A stretch of 64,000 bases of DNA from DASSSQ01 sp963839285 (GCA_963839285.1 CAWIUN010000031.1:1-64000), one strand, 5' to 3'; numbered from the stretch's first letter, positions 1 to 9,848 are shown. Notes: a model not told the origin generated them from the sequence alone. Numbers and translations: made by a program.

Positions 1-827
1 GAGGTGACCGTGGTCGACAACCTCGCGACCGGCAGGCGCGAGCACGTCCCCGCCGAGGCCCGCTTCCGCGAGCAGGACGTCCGCGACGAGGGGCTCGAGC
101 TCGACGCCGACGTCGTCTTCCACCTCGCGGCGCAGGCGGACGTCAACCGCTCGGTGCGCGAGCCCGGCTACGACGCCTCGGTGAACGTCCTCGGCACCGT
201 CAACGTGCTCGAGGCGGCCCGCCGCTCGGGCGCGCAGTCGTCTTCAGCTCGACGGGCGGCGCGATCTACGGCGACGTCGAGCGGCCCGCCGACGAGGAGA
301 CGCCGCGCCGGCCGGTCTCCCCCTACGGGATCGCGAAGCTCGCCGGCGAGGAGTACCTGGGCGGCTGGAACCGCATCCACGGGACGCGGCACGTCGTCCT
401 CCGCTTCGCGAACGTCTTCGGCCCGCGGCAGGACTCGGGCCTCGAGGGCGGCGTCGTCGCGATCTTCCTCGAGCGGATGGCGGCGGGCGAGGCGACCGCG
501 ATCTTCGGCGACGGGGAGCAGACGCGCGACTTCGTGCACGTCGACGACGTCGTCCGCGCGCTGCTCGCGGCGGCGGGCCACGACGGCGGCGTCTTCAACG
601 TCGGCACCGGCGAGGAGACCTCCGTCGGGCGGCTGCACGAGCTCTGCCGCCGCGTCTCCGGCGTCGAGGAGCCGCCGCGCCACGAGGAGGCGCGGCTCGG
701 GGACGCCCGCCGCTCGGTGCTCGACGCCTCGCGCGCCGCGCGCGAGCTCGGCTGGCGCCCCGAGGTCTCGCTGGAGGAGGGCCTCCGCCGGACCTGGGAG
801 TGGACGGCCGCTACGCGATCCAGGTAG
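1..827 (+). CDS. NAD-dependent NDP-sugar epimerase/dehydratase, 5' partial, one indel
   Basis: The window opens inside this gene; the N-terminal GxxGxxG Rossmann loop lies upstream. The visible part shows FHLAAQADVNRSV, then after an indel near 230-238 STGGAIYGD, the SDR active-site YGIAK, RFANVFGPRQ, FVHVDDVV and FNVGTGEET. These match extended short-chain dehydrogenases of the GalE/RmlB type, which act on nucleotide sugars for surface polysaccharide. One base appears to be missing, because protein similarity continues directly in another frame. The 3' end overlaps the convergent mannosyltransferase gene by 17 bp. The exact substrate cannot be told from this part. Confidence 0.85.
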   Translation, partial: GDRGRQPRDRQARARPRRGPLPRAGRPRRGARARRRRRLPPRGAGGRQPLGARARLRRLGERPRHRQRARGGPPLGRAVVFSSTGGAIYGDVERPADEETPRRPVSPYGIAKLAGEEYLGGWNRIHGTRHVVLRFANVFGPRQDSGLEGGVVAIFLERMAAGEATAIFGDGEQTRDFVHVDDVVRALLAAAGHDGGVFNVGTGEETSVGRLHELCRRVSGVEEPPRHEEARLGDARRSVLDASRAARELGWRPEVSLEEGLRRTWEWTAATRSR

Positions 828-1966
828 CCCGCGAGAAGGCGACCCCGGCGGCGGCGCTGAGCGCGCCGAGCGCGACGAGCAGCCCCGTCCGCAGCCGGGG
901 ACGCTCCTGCACGAGCGCCGCCAGCGCGAGCACGACCGGGAAGTCGTCGAGCGCGAACCGCGGCAGCGAGACGAGCGGGAACCCCTTCGAGGGCGCCCAG
1001 AGCACGACGACGAGGGTCGACGCCGAGTAGAGGCCGAACGCGGGGCCGAGCCGCCGCCAGGCGACCCAGGTCAGCCAGACGAGAACGGCGAGCAGGAGCA
1101 GCGAGAGCGCGTTCCAGAGCTCGACCTGCTCGGCCTGGCCGTAGGCGAGCCCCGAGGGCAGGTGGAAGACGAGCTCGCGCGCGCCGTGGCCGCCCGCCTC
1201 GATCGCCCACCAGAGCCCGGTCAGGGGCCCGAGCGCGCCCGCCTGCCGCTCCCAGGCGCCCTGCGCGTGCCGCCAGGCGAGCCAGTCGCCGACCGCGTGC
1301 CGGAGGTAGAGCGAGGTGAGGCCGACCGCGGCCGGCAGGAGCAGCAGCGGCAGCGTCGCCCGGAGCCGGCCCCGCCGGTAGAGCAGGAGCGCGAGCGCCG
1401 GCAGGAGGGCGATCCCGATCAGGCGCGTGCCGACGGCGAGGCCGCCGAGGACGCCGCTCGTCCAGCTGCGCCCGCGCACGGCGGCGAGGAAGGAGGCGGT
1501 CGAGAGCGCCAGGAAGAGCCCGTCCGAGTAGACGGCCGTGAAGACGAAGGCGGTCGGGAAGAGCGCCAGGCAGAGGACGGCGTCGCGGGCGCCGCCGCGG
1601 CCGAGCAGCGGCCGGGCGAGCTCGTGCAGCGCCCAGGCGGCCGCGCCTGCGGAGGCGAGCGAGAGCAGCGTGCCCGCGACGAGCTCCGAGCCGGACGACC
1701 CACGCGAGCCCGTGCACGAGCGCCGGGTAGAGCGGGAAGAAGGCCGCCGAGTCGGTCGCGTAGCCGTCGCGGGCGATCCGCAGGAACCAGTCGGCGTCCC
1801 ACTGCTCGAAGGTGCGGAAGAGGAGGTCGCCCCAGCCGGAGCCGACCCCGACCGGCGGGAGCGCCGAGGCCGGGAGCGGCGCCCAGACGAGCGTCAGCGC
1901 GGTGCCGGCCCAGAAGGCGGCCCGGATCCAGACGATCGTCCAGAAGGGGTGGGCGAGCCGCCGCAC
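811..1966 (-). CDS. PIG-V-like membrane mannosyltransferase, one indel
   Basis: This is a polytopic membrane protein. Its N-terminal part has EQWDADWFLRIARDGY followed by AAFFPLYPALVHG, a pattern typical of PIG-V/Gpi18-type polyprenyl-phosphate-mannose-dependent glycosyltransferases, with the acidic WDADW motif after the first membrane helix. An indel near 1690 shifts the frame; the remainder (LFPTAFVFTAVYSDGLFLAL and several hydrophobic helices) continues in the next frame. The GTG start at 1966 is chosen because a TACAGT box lies 6 bp upstream. Neighbours are other envelope-sugar genes, so a role in lipid-linked glycan or glycoprotein mannosylation is inferred. Confidence 0.75.
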
Positions 1967-1972
1967 GCGCCA

Positions 1973-1978
1973 ACTGTA
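1973..1978 (-). promoter_or_regulatory. Leaderless-type -10 box TACAGT
   Basis: TACAGT sits 6 bp before the GTG at 1966 on the minus strand and fits the TANNNT -10 consensus. Transcription would begin at or next to the start codon. Confidence 0.5.
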
Positions 1979-2015
1979 GAAGGAGGCGCGGCGCGACCGG
2001 CGAAGACCGCGAGCC

Positions 2016-2538
2016 GTGGACGCCCCTGTCGCCGCACCCGACGCGCTCATCCGTCCCTGGCGGCGGGCGACGATCGTCGCGAGCCTGATCGCGGCGGTCG
2101 AGCTGGTCGCGCTCGTCGGCGCCGGCTTCGTCGTGCTCGCGAAGCCGCTCGCGCACGAGGTGCGCAAGCAGGCGGAGGCACGCGCGTTCCAGCCCGCGCC
2201 GAAGCCCGCGCCGCCGGCGAAGAAGGCGAAGAAGGCCGCCGCGCCGACGCTCACCCGCTCGCAGACCGGCGTGCTCGTCCTGAACGGCAACGGCCGCACG
2301 GGCGCCGCCGCCGCCGGGGCGGCGAGGCTGCACCGCTTCGGCTACGTGATCGCCGGCACCGGCAACGCGCCGCGGCACGACTACGCGACGAGCGTCGTCA
2401 TGTACCGGGCCGGCTTCGGCCCCGAGGCGCGCCGGCTCGCGAGCCGACCTGAAGCTGAAGGTCGTCGGACCGCTCGACGGCCTCCGCAAGTCCGAGCTGA
2501 TGGGCGCCCACCTGGCGCTGATCCTCGGCGTCGGCTGA
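2016..2538 (+). CDS. Membrane-anchored LytR_C domain protein, one indel
   Basis: The GTG start at 2016 gives a short basic N-terminus and one membrane helix (about residues 20-45, ending GAGFVVLAKPLA). A Lys/Ala/Pro-rich spacer follows, then a LytR cell-envelope C-terminal domain beginning GVLVLNGNGRTGAAAAGAARL and continuing GYVIAGTGN. An extra C near 2444 breaks the frame; the true end reads DLKLKVVGPLDGL and stops with TGA at 2536-2538. Stand-alone LytR_C proteins are common in actinobacteria and are thought to act at the cell wall, but their function is unknown. It is divergent from the mannosyltransferase gene. Confidence 0.75.
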
Positions 2539-2589
2539 GAGCCGGGGCTCACGCTTCCGGCAGCGGGCTCACCGGCGCCCGGCCGGTCC

Positions 2590-4483
2590 TCAGCAGCGCG
2601 GCTTGCCGGAGTTGACCTCCGCCAGCGCGCGGTTGTAGAGGTCGCCGCCCAGACCCTGCGGGTCGAGCTCGGTGAAGCGCTCCAGGTGCGGCAGCGCGGC
2701 CCGCGGGCAGCCGAGCGCCCGGTACTCGAACTCGCCGAGGCGGAACCACGTCTCCTTGTTGTCCGGCTGCAGGCGGACGGCGTGCAGGTAGAGCTCCCAG
2801 GCGCGCCTGACGCTGCCGCGCGCGTACTCGGCCTCCGCCTGCAGGAAGACGGGCTCGACCGCGAGCGGGTCGAGCGACCGGGCCGTCCGCGCGAGCGAGA
2901 TCGTCCGGGCCGGCGCGGCTCCGATCGCCTCGATCGTGTAGCGGTCGGAGAGCCACGGCAGAAGCAGCGAGCCGAAGACGGCGACGGCCGCGGCGACGGC
3001 GGCCGCGGCGCCGAGCAGGTTCCGGCGGAGCGGCGGCCCCGGCCGCGCGAGCAGCAGCCCGCCGGCGAACATCGCCGGCCCCGTGACGGCGACGAAGTCC
3101 CAGTCGAAGTCGAGCAGCCCGTGCAGCAGGTAGGCGACGGGCACGAGCGCGAGGGCGGCGGCCGCCTCCTCCCCGAGCCGCCTGCGGATCGCCCAGAGCC
3201 CGGCCGCGGCCGCCCCCGCGGCGAGCAGGAAGCCGACGATCCCCGTCTCGCTGAGGAACTGCAGCGGCAGGTCGTGCGGCTCGACCGCGACGTCGACGTT
3301 GTAGTCGCGCAGGCGCAGGTTCGTGTACTCGAACGAGCCGGCGCCGCTGCCGAGGACGGGCCGGTCGGCGAAGCCGCGGGCCGCCTGCCGCCACCACGTC
3401 GTGCGCAGGTTCGGGTTGACCGAGCCGATCCGGCCGGCGCCCGAGCCGACCTGGCCCGGGGCGGTCAGCTCGTCCCAGATCCGCGGCGCCGCGACCCCGA
3501 CGGCGAGCGCGAGCGCGAGCGCGGCGACCACCCCGGCGACGGCGGCGGAGCGGCCGAGCAGCCGCCGCCGCTCCGGCCCGAGCTCGGCGCGGGCGAGCAG
3601 CAGCGAGCCGAGGGCGACGGCGGCTCCGACCCCGACGAGCACCGCGCCGAAGATCCGGCCGTCGTGGGCGCGCACCGCGGCGGTCTGCCCGTCGGCGGTG
3701 ATCCCGTCGAGCGTGAACGCGAACCGGGCCACCGCGATCGCGGGAACGCCGGCGAGCGCGAGCGCGCCGAGCGACTCGAGCCGCTCGGCGTCGAGCAGGA
3801 GCCAGCCGACGGCGACGATCGCGCCGACGAGGACGCCGCCGCGCGAGAAGGCGAGCAGGATCGCGACGATCCAGCCGTAGACGAGCAGGACGCCGCCGAC
3901 CCGCGCCGAGGCCCGGTGCGCGCGCCGCGAGGCGGCCCAGAGGCCGAGCGGCAGGGCGAAGTCGCCGAGCAGGGCGAGCGCGTTCCAGTAGCCGACCGGC
4001 GCACGCAGCCGCGCCGTCCGCTCGTAGTCCGCGTAGAGGCCCGGGAAGACCTTGCCGGCGAGCGCCCAGACGACGACGGCGCCGAGCACGAGGGCGAGCG
4101 CCCAGGCGGCGTCGCGCGGCCGCAGCAGCACCGGCCGCCAGGGCGCCGGCGGCCGCGAAGGCGAGGTAGACGAGCCCGAGGTTCAGGTACTCCCAGCTCC
4201 GGTCCGGCAGCACCGACCAGACGACCGAGGCGCCGTTCCAGACGACGAACGCCGCGAGCAGCGCGAGCGCGGCGGCCCCGGCGCGGGAGAGCTCCGGCCG
4301 CGGCAGGGCGCCGGCGAGCACCGGCAGCCCGAGGCCGAGCGCGTAGAGGAGCGCCGCGAGGCCGACCCAGACGACCGAGCCGCCCCGGAAGCAGGCGGCG
4401 CCGAGCAGGACGACGGTGGCCGAGAGGACGGCGGGCCGGGCGGCCGCGACGGCGTGCGCCCCGCGTTCACCCGCAGTCCGCAT
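2590..4483 (-). CDS. O-antigen ligase/WzyC-like membrane protein with C-terminal TPR region, one indel
   Basis: A protein of about 630 residues with roughly a dozen hydrophobic segments. The Wzy_C core includes AFSRGGVLVGAIVA, GSGAGSFEY and EPHDLPLQFLSETG; the family joins polysaccharide chains or glycosylates lipids at the outer face of the membrane. The last 120 residues are soluble and TPR-like (AWELYLHAVRLQPDNKETWF). An indel near 4150 separates the N-terminal helices from the rest. ATG at 4483 is preferred over ATG at 4501 because TAGCGT lies 8 bp before it. The acceptor and polymer are unknown. Confidence 0.78.
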
Positions 4484-4491
4484 CGCGATCG

Positions 4492-4497
4492 ACGCTA
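4492..4497 (-). promoter_or_regulatory. Leaderless-type -10 box TAGCGT
   Basis: TAGCGT lies 8 bp before ATG 4483 on the minus strand. It supports that start and an mRNA without a 5' leader. Confidence 0.5.
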
Positions 4498-4633
4498 CCA
4501 TAGGCCCCGCCGCAGCCCACGCCGGCGTGTACGGGCTGCTAACAGAGGCTTTACTTCTCGCTCACCCGAGGATCACTGCCGTCCGAGACACTGACGACGA
4601 TGTAGCCCACCCGAGCGTGGGCCACGAATTCGT

Positions 4634-5257
4634 TTGCGTACGCCGACCACATCCCGCCGCCGCGTCCCGCCCGGCTTCGCCCGGGCCGTCTCGCTGCTCG
4701 CACTCGCGCTCGCGGCGCTGACGGTGGCGACCGGAACGGCGGCCGCGGCCTCGTCCGCGAGCGAGGCGACGCCCTGCTGGAAGAAGCTGATCAACGACTG
4801 GTACGACGGCCGGATCGACCACTCGTACGAGGTGCACTGCTACAAGGACGCGCTCAAGCACCTGCCGCAGGACGTCCGCGCCTACTCCGACGCCTACGAC
4901 GTGATCAGCCGCGCCCTCGCCTCGGCGACCCGCGACAACAAGGGCAAGGAGGACAACAACGCGGTCATCCCCCCGCCCGGCAACGACGGCGGCAACGGCG
5001 GCTCGGGCGGCGGCGGCGGCACCGGCCCGGGCGGCGGTTCCGGCGGCGGCACCGGCACGACCAAGGGCCCGAACGAGGGCGGCGGCACGACCACGGACGG
5101 CTTCCTGAACGCCGCCACCGACAAGCTCGGCTCCGATCAGGCGGACAGCGTCCCGATCCCGCTGCTCGTCCTCGCCGGGCTCGCGCTGCTCCTCGTCGCC
5201 GCCGGCGCGGCCGGCCTCGTCGCCCGCCGGGTCCAGTCCCGGCGCGCCCAGCAGTAG
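4634..5257 (+). CDS. Secreted, C-terminally membrane-anchored protein with Gly-rich stalk, unknown function
   Basis: I do not recognise this family. The TTG start gives an Arg-rich n-region and a signal peptide (about residues 15-40, ending near TAAAAS). A short domain of about 75 residues follows, with two cysteines (TPCWKKL and VHCYKDAL) that could form a disulfide. Next comes a flexible Gly/Thr/Pro-rich stretch of about 50 residues, then one membrane helix (PLLVLAGLALLLVAAGAAG) and a basic tail. This is the layout of a surface protein held by its C-terminus with a small extracellular domain on a stalk. It sits just upstream of nrdJ on the same strand, but no functional link is evident. Confidence 0.6.
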   Translation: MRTPTTSRRRVPPGFARAVSLLALALAALTVATGTAAAASSASEATPCWKKLINDWYDGRIDHSYEVHCYKDALKHLPQDVRAYSDAYDVISRALASATRDNKGKEDNNAVIPPPGNDGGNGGSGGGGGTGPGGGSGGGTGTTKGPNEGGGTTTDGFLNAATDKLGSDQADSVPIPLLVLAGLALLLVAAGAAGLVARRVQSRRAQQ

Positions 5258-5376
5258 CCCGGCCCGCCCCGGTAAAATGGCGCTGCAGGCCGGGACGCGG
5301 TGTCCGTCCGACGCCCTCTCTAACTTGGCCGGTCCGCCTATCAGCCGATTGCGCGTCCAGGCACAAGCGTTCACAA

Positions 5377-5385
5377 GAGGAAAGG
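5377..5385 (+). promoter_or_regulatory. Ribosome binding site of nrdJ
   Basis: GAGGAAAGG ends 8 bp before ATG 5394 and decides that start over the in-frame ATG at 5277. A TAAAAT hexamer at 5273-5278 could be the -10 element; the leader between them shows no cobalamin-riboswitch hallmark that I can recognise. Confidence 0.65.
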
Positions 5386-5393
5386 CCGACGAG

Positions 5394-8177
5394 ATGGCGA
5401 CGAAGCAGGACCAGGTAGTGGAGGCCGCGACCCAGCCGCAGGCTGCCGTGGAGGAGGTCGTCAACACCGTCGTCGACGGGGATGCCACCCTCGCCGTCCG
5501 GCGCTACTTCACGATCCCCGGGCGCGACCCCTTCGACGAGATCGAGTGGGAGATCCGCGATGCCCTGATCGGCTCGAGCGAGAAGCCGGTCTTCCACCAG
5601 CGCGACGTCGAGTTCCCCAAGTTCTGGTCGCAGACGGCGACCAACATCGTCGCGCAGAAGTACTTCCGCGGGCGCATGAGCTCGCCGGAGCGCGAGCGGT
5701 CGGTCAAGCAGATGATCGGCCGGATCGTCTCGACGATCGGCGCCTGGGGCCGCGACGGCGGCTACTTCGCCTCCGACGAGGAGGCCGAGACCTTCGAGGT
5801 CGAGCTGAAGGCGATCCTCGTCAACCAGCTCGCCGCCTTCAACTCGCCGGTCTGGTTCAACGTCGGCTTCGAGGAGAAGCCGCAGTGCTCGGCCTGCTTC
5901 ATCCTCTCGATCGAGGACTCGATGGAGTCGATCCTCGACTGGATCCGCCGCGAGGGGATCGTCTTCCGCGGCGGCTCGGGCTCCGGCATCAACCTCTCGA
6001 AGCTCCGCTCCTCGAAGGAGCAGCTCTCGAAGGGCGGCTACGCCTCCGGGCCGGTCTCCTTCATGCGCGGCGCCGACGCCTCCGCCGGGACGATCAAGTC
6101 GGGCGGCAAGACGCGGCGCGCCGCGAAGATGGTCGTCCTCGACGTCGACCACCCGGACGTCGAGGAGTTCATCTGGTGCAAGGCCAAGGAGGAGGAGAAG
6201 GCGCGCGTCCTCGAGGCCGCCGGCTACGACATGACGCTCGACAGCCCCGACTGGGCGTCGATCCAGTACCAGAACGCGAACAACTCGGTGCGCGTCTCCG
6301 ACGGCTTCATGCAGGCGGCCGCCGACGGCGGCGAGTGGAACCTGACCGCCCGCTCCGACGGCACCGTCGTCGAGACCGTCGACGCCCGCGGGCTGCTGCG
6401 GCAGATCGCCGAGGCGGCCTGGCGCTGCGCCGACCCGGGCGTCCAGTACGACACGACGATCAACGCCTGGCACACGCTGCCGAACACGGGCCGGATCAAC
6501 GCCTCCAACCCGTGCTCGGAGTACATGTCGATCGACGACTCGGCCTGCAACCTCGCCTCGCTGAACCTGATGAAGTTCCGCCGCGAGGACGGCGAGCTCG
6601 ACGTCGAGGCGTTCGAGCACGCGGTCGACGTCGTCTTCCTCGCGCAGGAGATCCTGGTCGGCTACTCGTCCTACCCGACGCCCGAGATCGAGGCGAACGC
6701 GCGGTCGTACCGCCAGCTCGGCCTCGGCTACGCCAACCTCGGCGCGATGCTGATGTCGCGCGGCCTCCCCTACGACTCCGACGACGGCCGCGCCTACGCG
6801 GCGGCGATCACGGCGCTGATGACCGGCCGCGCCTACCGCAAGTCGGCCGAGATCGCGAAGCGGATGGGCCCGTTCGCGGGCTACCAGCGGAACGCGGCGG
6901 CGATGCTCGGCGTGATCGCCAAGCACCGGGCCGCGGTCGGCAACATCGAGGGCGCCTCCTCGGTCCCCGCCGACCTGCTGACGGCGGCGCGCCGCTCGTG
7001 GGACGACGCGCTCGACCTCGGCGAGGTCGCCGGCTTCCGCAACGCGCAGGCGACGGTGCTGGCCCCGACCGGGACGATCAGCTTCATGATGGATTGCGAC
7101 ACGACGGGCGTCGAGCCCGACTTCTCGCTCGTCAAGTCGAAGAAGCTCGTCGGCGGCGGCGAGCTGACGATCGTGAACAAGTCGGTCGGGCTCGGGCTCG
7201 AGAAGCTCGGCTACGCGCCGACCGAGGTCGACGAGGTCGTCGCCTTCGTCGACGACCGCAACACCGTCGTCGGCGCGCCGTACGTGAAGGCCGAGCACTA
7301 CCCGGTCTTCGACTGCGCGGTCGGCGACCGGGCGATCCACTACTCCGGCCACGTCAAGATGATGGGCGGGATCCAGCCGTTCATCTCGGGCGCGATCTCG
7401 AAGACGGTCAACCTCCCCGAGGAGGCGACGGTCGACGAGGTCTCGCAGCTCCTGATCGACGCGTGGAAGCTCGGCGTCAAGGCGATCGCGATCTACCGCG
7501 ACAACTGCAAGGTCGCCCAGCCGCTCTCCGGCAAGAAGGACGCCGGCGCGCAGGCGACGCTGATGCCGGCAGCCGCCGCCGCGGCCGCCGCAGCGCCGAA
7601 GCGCCGCCGCGTCCCGGAGGACCGGATCGAGGTCGGCCGCAAGTTCCGCGTCGGCGAGTACGAGGGCTACATCCACGTCGGCCTGTTCGAGGACGGCACG
7701 CCCGGCGACGTCTTCTGCGACATCTCGAAGGTCGGGACGACGCTGCAGGGCCTCGTCAACTCGCTGATGATCTCCGTCTCGCTCGGGCTCCAGTACGGGG
7801 TGCCGCTCGAGGTCTACGTCTCGAAGTTCAGCCACATGCGCTTCGAGCCGAGCGGCCTCACGAACGACAGCGACATCCGCTCGGCGAAGTCGATCGTCGA
7901 CTACATCTTCCGCTGGCTCGGCAAGAAGTTCCTGTCCGTCGAGCAGCAGGAGGAGGCGGGCATCCTCTCGCCCGAGGTGCGGGCCCGCCTGGCGGCCGGC
8001 TACGCGAGCGGCGAGGAGACGCCCGCGGCGCCGGTCGAGAAGGCGACCCCCGGCCAGACCGCCCTCTTCAACAGCTGGGAGGACGCGGTCGAGTGCAGCC
8101 GCTGCGGCGGCCGCATGGTGCGCGCGGGCACCTGCTACACGTGCCGAGACTGCGGCACGAGCACCGGCTGCGGCTGA
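5394..8177 (+). CDS. nrdJ: Vitamin B12-dependent (class II) ribonucleoside-diphosphate reductase
   Basis: This 927-residue enzyme reduces ribonucleotides to deoxyribonucleotides using adenosylcobalamin and needs no oxygen. Visible hallmarks are the redox cysteine in QCSACFI (about residue 165), GGSGSGIN, the active-site NPCSE at about 372-376, and TGTISFMMDCDTTGVEPDFS with a further cysteine. An Ala-rich linker (about 725-735) leads into the C-terminal domain typical of long actinobacterial NrdJ. The C-terminus is Cys-rich (CSRCGGRMVRAGTCYTC and CRDCG), which probably delivers electrons from thioredoxin and may bind zinc. The gene is intact and ends just before a strong hairpin. Confidence 0.96.
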   Translation: MATKQDQVVEAATQPQAAVEEVVNTVVDGDATLAVRRYFTIPGRDPFDEIEWEIRDALIGSSEKPVFHQRDVEFPKFWSQTATNIVAQKYFRGRMSSPERERSVKQMIGRIVSTIGAWGRDGGYFASDEEAETFEVELKAILVNQLAAFNSPVWFNVGFEEKPQCSACFILSIEDSMESILDWIRREGIVFRGGSGSGINLSKLRSSKEQLSKGGYASGPVSFMRGADASAGTIKSGGKTRRAAKMVVLDVDHPDVEEFIWCKAKEEEKARVLEAAGYDMTLDSPDWASIQYQNANNSVRVSDGFMQAAADGGEWNLTARSDGTVVETVDARGLLRQIAEAAWRCADPGVQYDTTINAWHTLPNTGRINASNPCSEYMSIDDSACNLASLNLMKFRREDGELDVEAFEHAVDVVFLAQEILVGYSSYPTPEIEANARSYRQLGLGYANLGAMLMSRGLPYDSDDGRAYAAAITALMTGRAYRKSAEIAKRMGPFAGYQRNAAAMLGVIAKHRAAVGNIEGASSVPADLLTAARRSWDDALDLGEVAGFRNAQATVLAPTGTISFMMDCDTTGVEPDFSLVKSKKLVGGGELTIVNKSVGLGLEKLGYAPTEVDEVVAFVDDRNTVVGAPYVKAEHYPVFDCAVGDRAIHYSGHVKMMGGIQPFISGAISKTVNLPEEATVDEVSQLLIDAWKLGVKAIAIYRDNCKVAQPLSGKKDAGAQATLMPAAAAAAAAAPKRRRVPEDRIEVGRKFRVGEYEGYIHVGLFEDGTPGDVFCDISKVGTTLQGLVNSLMISVSLGLQYGVPLEVYVSKFSHMRFEPSGLTNDSDIRSAKSIVDYIFRWLGKKFLSVEQQEEAGILSPEVRARLAAGYASGEETPAAPVEKATPGQTALFNSWEDAVECSRCGGRMVRAGTCYTCRDCGTSTGCG

Positions 8178-8223
8178 TCTGACTGAGCGACCGCCCGACC
8201 GACTGCCGGCGACGAGACCCGTC

Positions 8224-8264
8224 GCATCGACTGAGGCCCCCTCGCCCGGGGCCTCAGTCGATGC
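8224..8264. terminator. Perfect 17-bp hairpin after nrdJ
   Basis: The left arm at 8224-8240 and right arm at 8248-8264 are perfect inverted repeats around a 7-base loop. There is no T-run, as is usual in high-GC actinobacteria. Because the next gene is convergent, it can end transcription from both sides. Confidence 0.85.
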
Positions 8265-8299
8265 ACAGTGGTGGCGGATCCGCCCGGGCCCGGCGCGAG

Positions 8300-9034
8300 T
8301 GCGACCTCTCGCCGGGACGATCTCGCATCGCCGCAGCGCGAGCTCGCCCGGCCGGCTCGGAGGTCGGAGCCGAAGGCCGGAAGCCCTTGACCGTGCAGTA
8401 GACGCCGAGGAAGAGCTCCCAGAGGGCCTCCGGGATCGTCGCGAGGCCTTGCAGCGAGTGAGCCGCTGCTCGGGTGGTTGCCGCCGAACATGACGGCCGT
8501 CCCGGAGACGATGATCAGCGGCCCGCCGACGAGGCCGAGCCACGCCATCCGTCGCGGCACCAGGCCCGAGCGGTACATCAGGTAGCCGAGGATCAGCCCG
8601 TTCCCCCAGCCGACGACCCAGCCCGGCCCGAGCAGGAACGTCCAGTCCTTGATCGCCGCGAGGGTGTAGGCGACCGTGCCCTCGGACGCGCCCGCAGCCT
8701 GGTTGCCGCAACGTGACGATCCCGAGCACGGAGACGATCCCGACGAGGATGAACGTGCATTCGAACAGGCGCGCGGCCACGTAGCCGAGCGCGAGCTCCT
8801 CCTCTACCGCCTGATGATCGGGACGATCACGACCGCGGTGCCGATGTACGCGACGATCAGCAGCAGCTCCAGCAGGGCGCCGAAGCAGGATCCGGTTGTC
8901 GTGCCCGGCACCGGCGATGTAGCCGCCGGGTCGTCAAGCACCGGCTGGAAGAGCAGCAGCGGCGGGATCGACGTGACGAACGTGATCAGGTAGAGCACGC
9001 GAGCAGCGCGCGCTTCGGTCTGGAAGGTCGTGAT
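8300..9034 (-). pseudogene. DUF4386 family membrane protein, broken by several indels
   Basis: Pieces in all three minus frames together spell a DUF4386 integral membrane protein: VLYLITFVTSIPPLLLFQPV, then LLELLLIVAYIGTAVVIVPI, LFECTFILVGIVSVLGIVTL, the conserved GNGLILGYLMYRSGLVPRRM and TAVMFGG, then ALWELFLGVYCTVKGFRP. At least three indels lie between 8460 and 8820. Residues stay family-like between breaks, so sequence error or recent inactivation are both possible. The N-terminus at 9034 has no normal start codon (ATC), and the 3' end is unclear. The family's function is unknown. Confidence 0.6.
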
Positions 9035-9061
9035 CCCGCCGGAGCGCGAGCGCGACGACTC

Positions 9062-9295
9062 CGCACCCACGAGGGGTACGAATGGCTCTACGTGCTGTCG
9101 GGGCGGCTGCGCCTCGTCCTCGGCGAGCACGACCTGACCATGGGGCCGGGCGAGGTCGCGGAGTTCGACACGCGCCTGCCGCACTGGTTCGGCCCGGCGG
9201 ACGACGAGCCGGTCGAGATCCTGAGCGTCCACGGCAGCGACGGCCGGCGCATGCACGTCCGCGCGGCACCCCGCAGCGCAGCCAGGGCGTCGTGA
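9062..9295 (+). CDS. Cupin domain fragment, 5' end missing
   Basis: The readable part HEGYEWLYVLSGRLRLVLGE, then LTMGPGEVAEFDTRLPHWFG, is a double-stranded beta-helix cupin. Such cupins are usually the C-terminal ligand-binding half of XRE-type (HTH-cupin) regulators. No helix-turn-helix is found upstream: the sequence runs straight into the 5' end of the divergent DUF4386 gene, and one more indel lies near 9055. Either the N-terminal half was deleted or the region is misassembled. Confidence 0.6.
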   Translation, partial: RTHEGYEWLYVLSGRLRLVLGEHDLTMGPGEVAEFDTRLPHWFGPADDEPVEILSVHGSDGRRMHVRAAPRSAARAS

Positions 9296-9359
9296 CCGAG
9301 AGGGTCTGCGGCGGTCTGCCGATCGTGCTCGCGGCGACTCGGCGGCGGCGAGCGCCGCG

Positions 9360-9848
9360 CTAGTGGGCGTGCAGCTCGTGCACCACGGCGTGGCCGCGAC
9401 CGCGCGCGATCAGCCAGCGGTTGACCGGCACCGTCAGCGCGAAGGCGATCACGAGGCTGAGCGCGAGGCTCCACCAGAAGAGCGGGTCGGCGAGCCCCGC
9501 GGCCAGGGCGCCGGGGACGATCAGGATGAACGCGTTGTCGACGATCTCCATCGTCGTGATCGAGACCGTGTCGGAGGCGAAGGCCACGCCGACGGCGCGG
9601 CGGAGACCGAGGCCGGCGCGGAGCACCGGGCGGATCGTCAGCGCGTAGCCGAACAGGAAGGCGAGCGCGACGGCGACCGCGATCGAGGTCGCGTCGCCCC
9701 AGCCGAAGGCGGTGGCGAGCACCATGCCGAGCACCTCGCCGATCGCGCAACCGGTGAGGCAGTGCAGGGTCGCCCGGACGGCGCTGCGCGTGAGCGAGAC
9801 CTGGCCCGCCGGCTCGGCGTGATGGTCATGACGAACGTGCTCGGTCAT
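9360..9848 (-). CDS. DUF4396 domain membrane protein
   Basis: A protein of 162 residues with a His-rich N-terminus (HVRHDHHAE) followed by four to five hydrophobic helices. The stretch TLHCLTGCAIGEVLGMVLA is characteristic of DUF4396, whose members often occur near copper and other metal-handling genes; whether this one handles metal is only a guess from its histidines and Cys-containing first helix. ATG 9848 is preceded by a good GGAGGAG site. The gene is complete and its stop lies in a CTAG. Confidence 0.75.
   Translation of the reverse strand: MTEHVRHDHHAEPAGQVSLTRSAVRATLHCLTGCAIGEVLGMVLATAFGWGDATSIAVAVALAFLFGYALTIRPVLRAGLGLRRAVGVAFASDTVSITTMEIVDNAFILIVPGALAAGLADPLFWWSLALSLVIAFALTVPVNRWLIARGRGHAVVHELHAH

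Noticed and set aside
4970..5100. Gly-rich repeats in the secreted protein as a tandem repeat or CRISPR-like array
   Set aside because: The repeats are short, imperfect GGC runs encoding a flexible linker, with no spacers or conserved unit.
5258..5393. Possible cobalamin riboswitch before the B12-dependent nrdJ
   Set aside because: I see no B12-box-like element or the expected long multi-stem structure in 135 bp. A covariance-model search would settle it.
4965..8780. A 1271-codon open frame on the minus strand opposite nrdJ
   Set aside because: It is a shadow of GC-rich codon structure. Its sequence is low-complexity Arg/Ala/Asp with no domain, while nrdJ on the plus strand is fully conserved.
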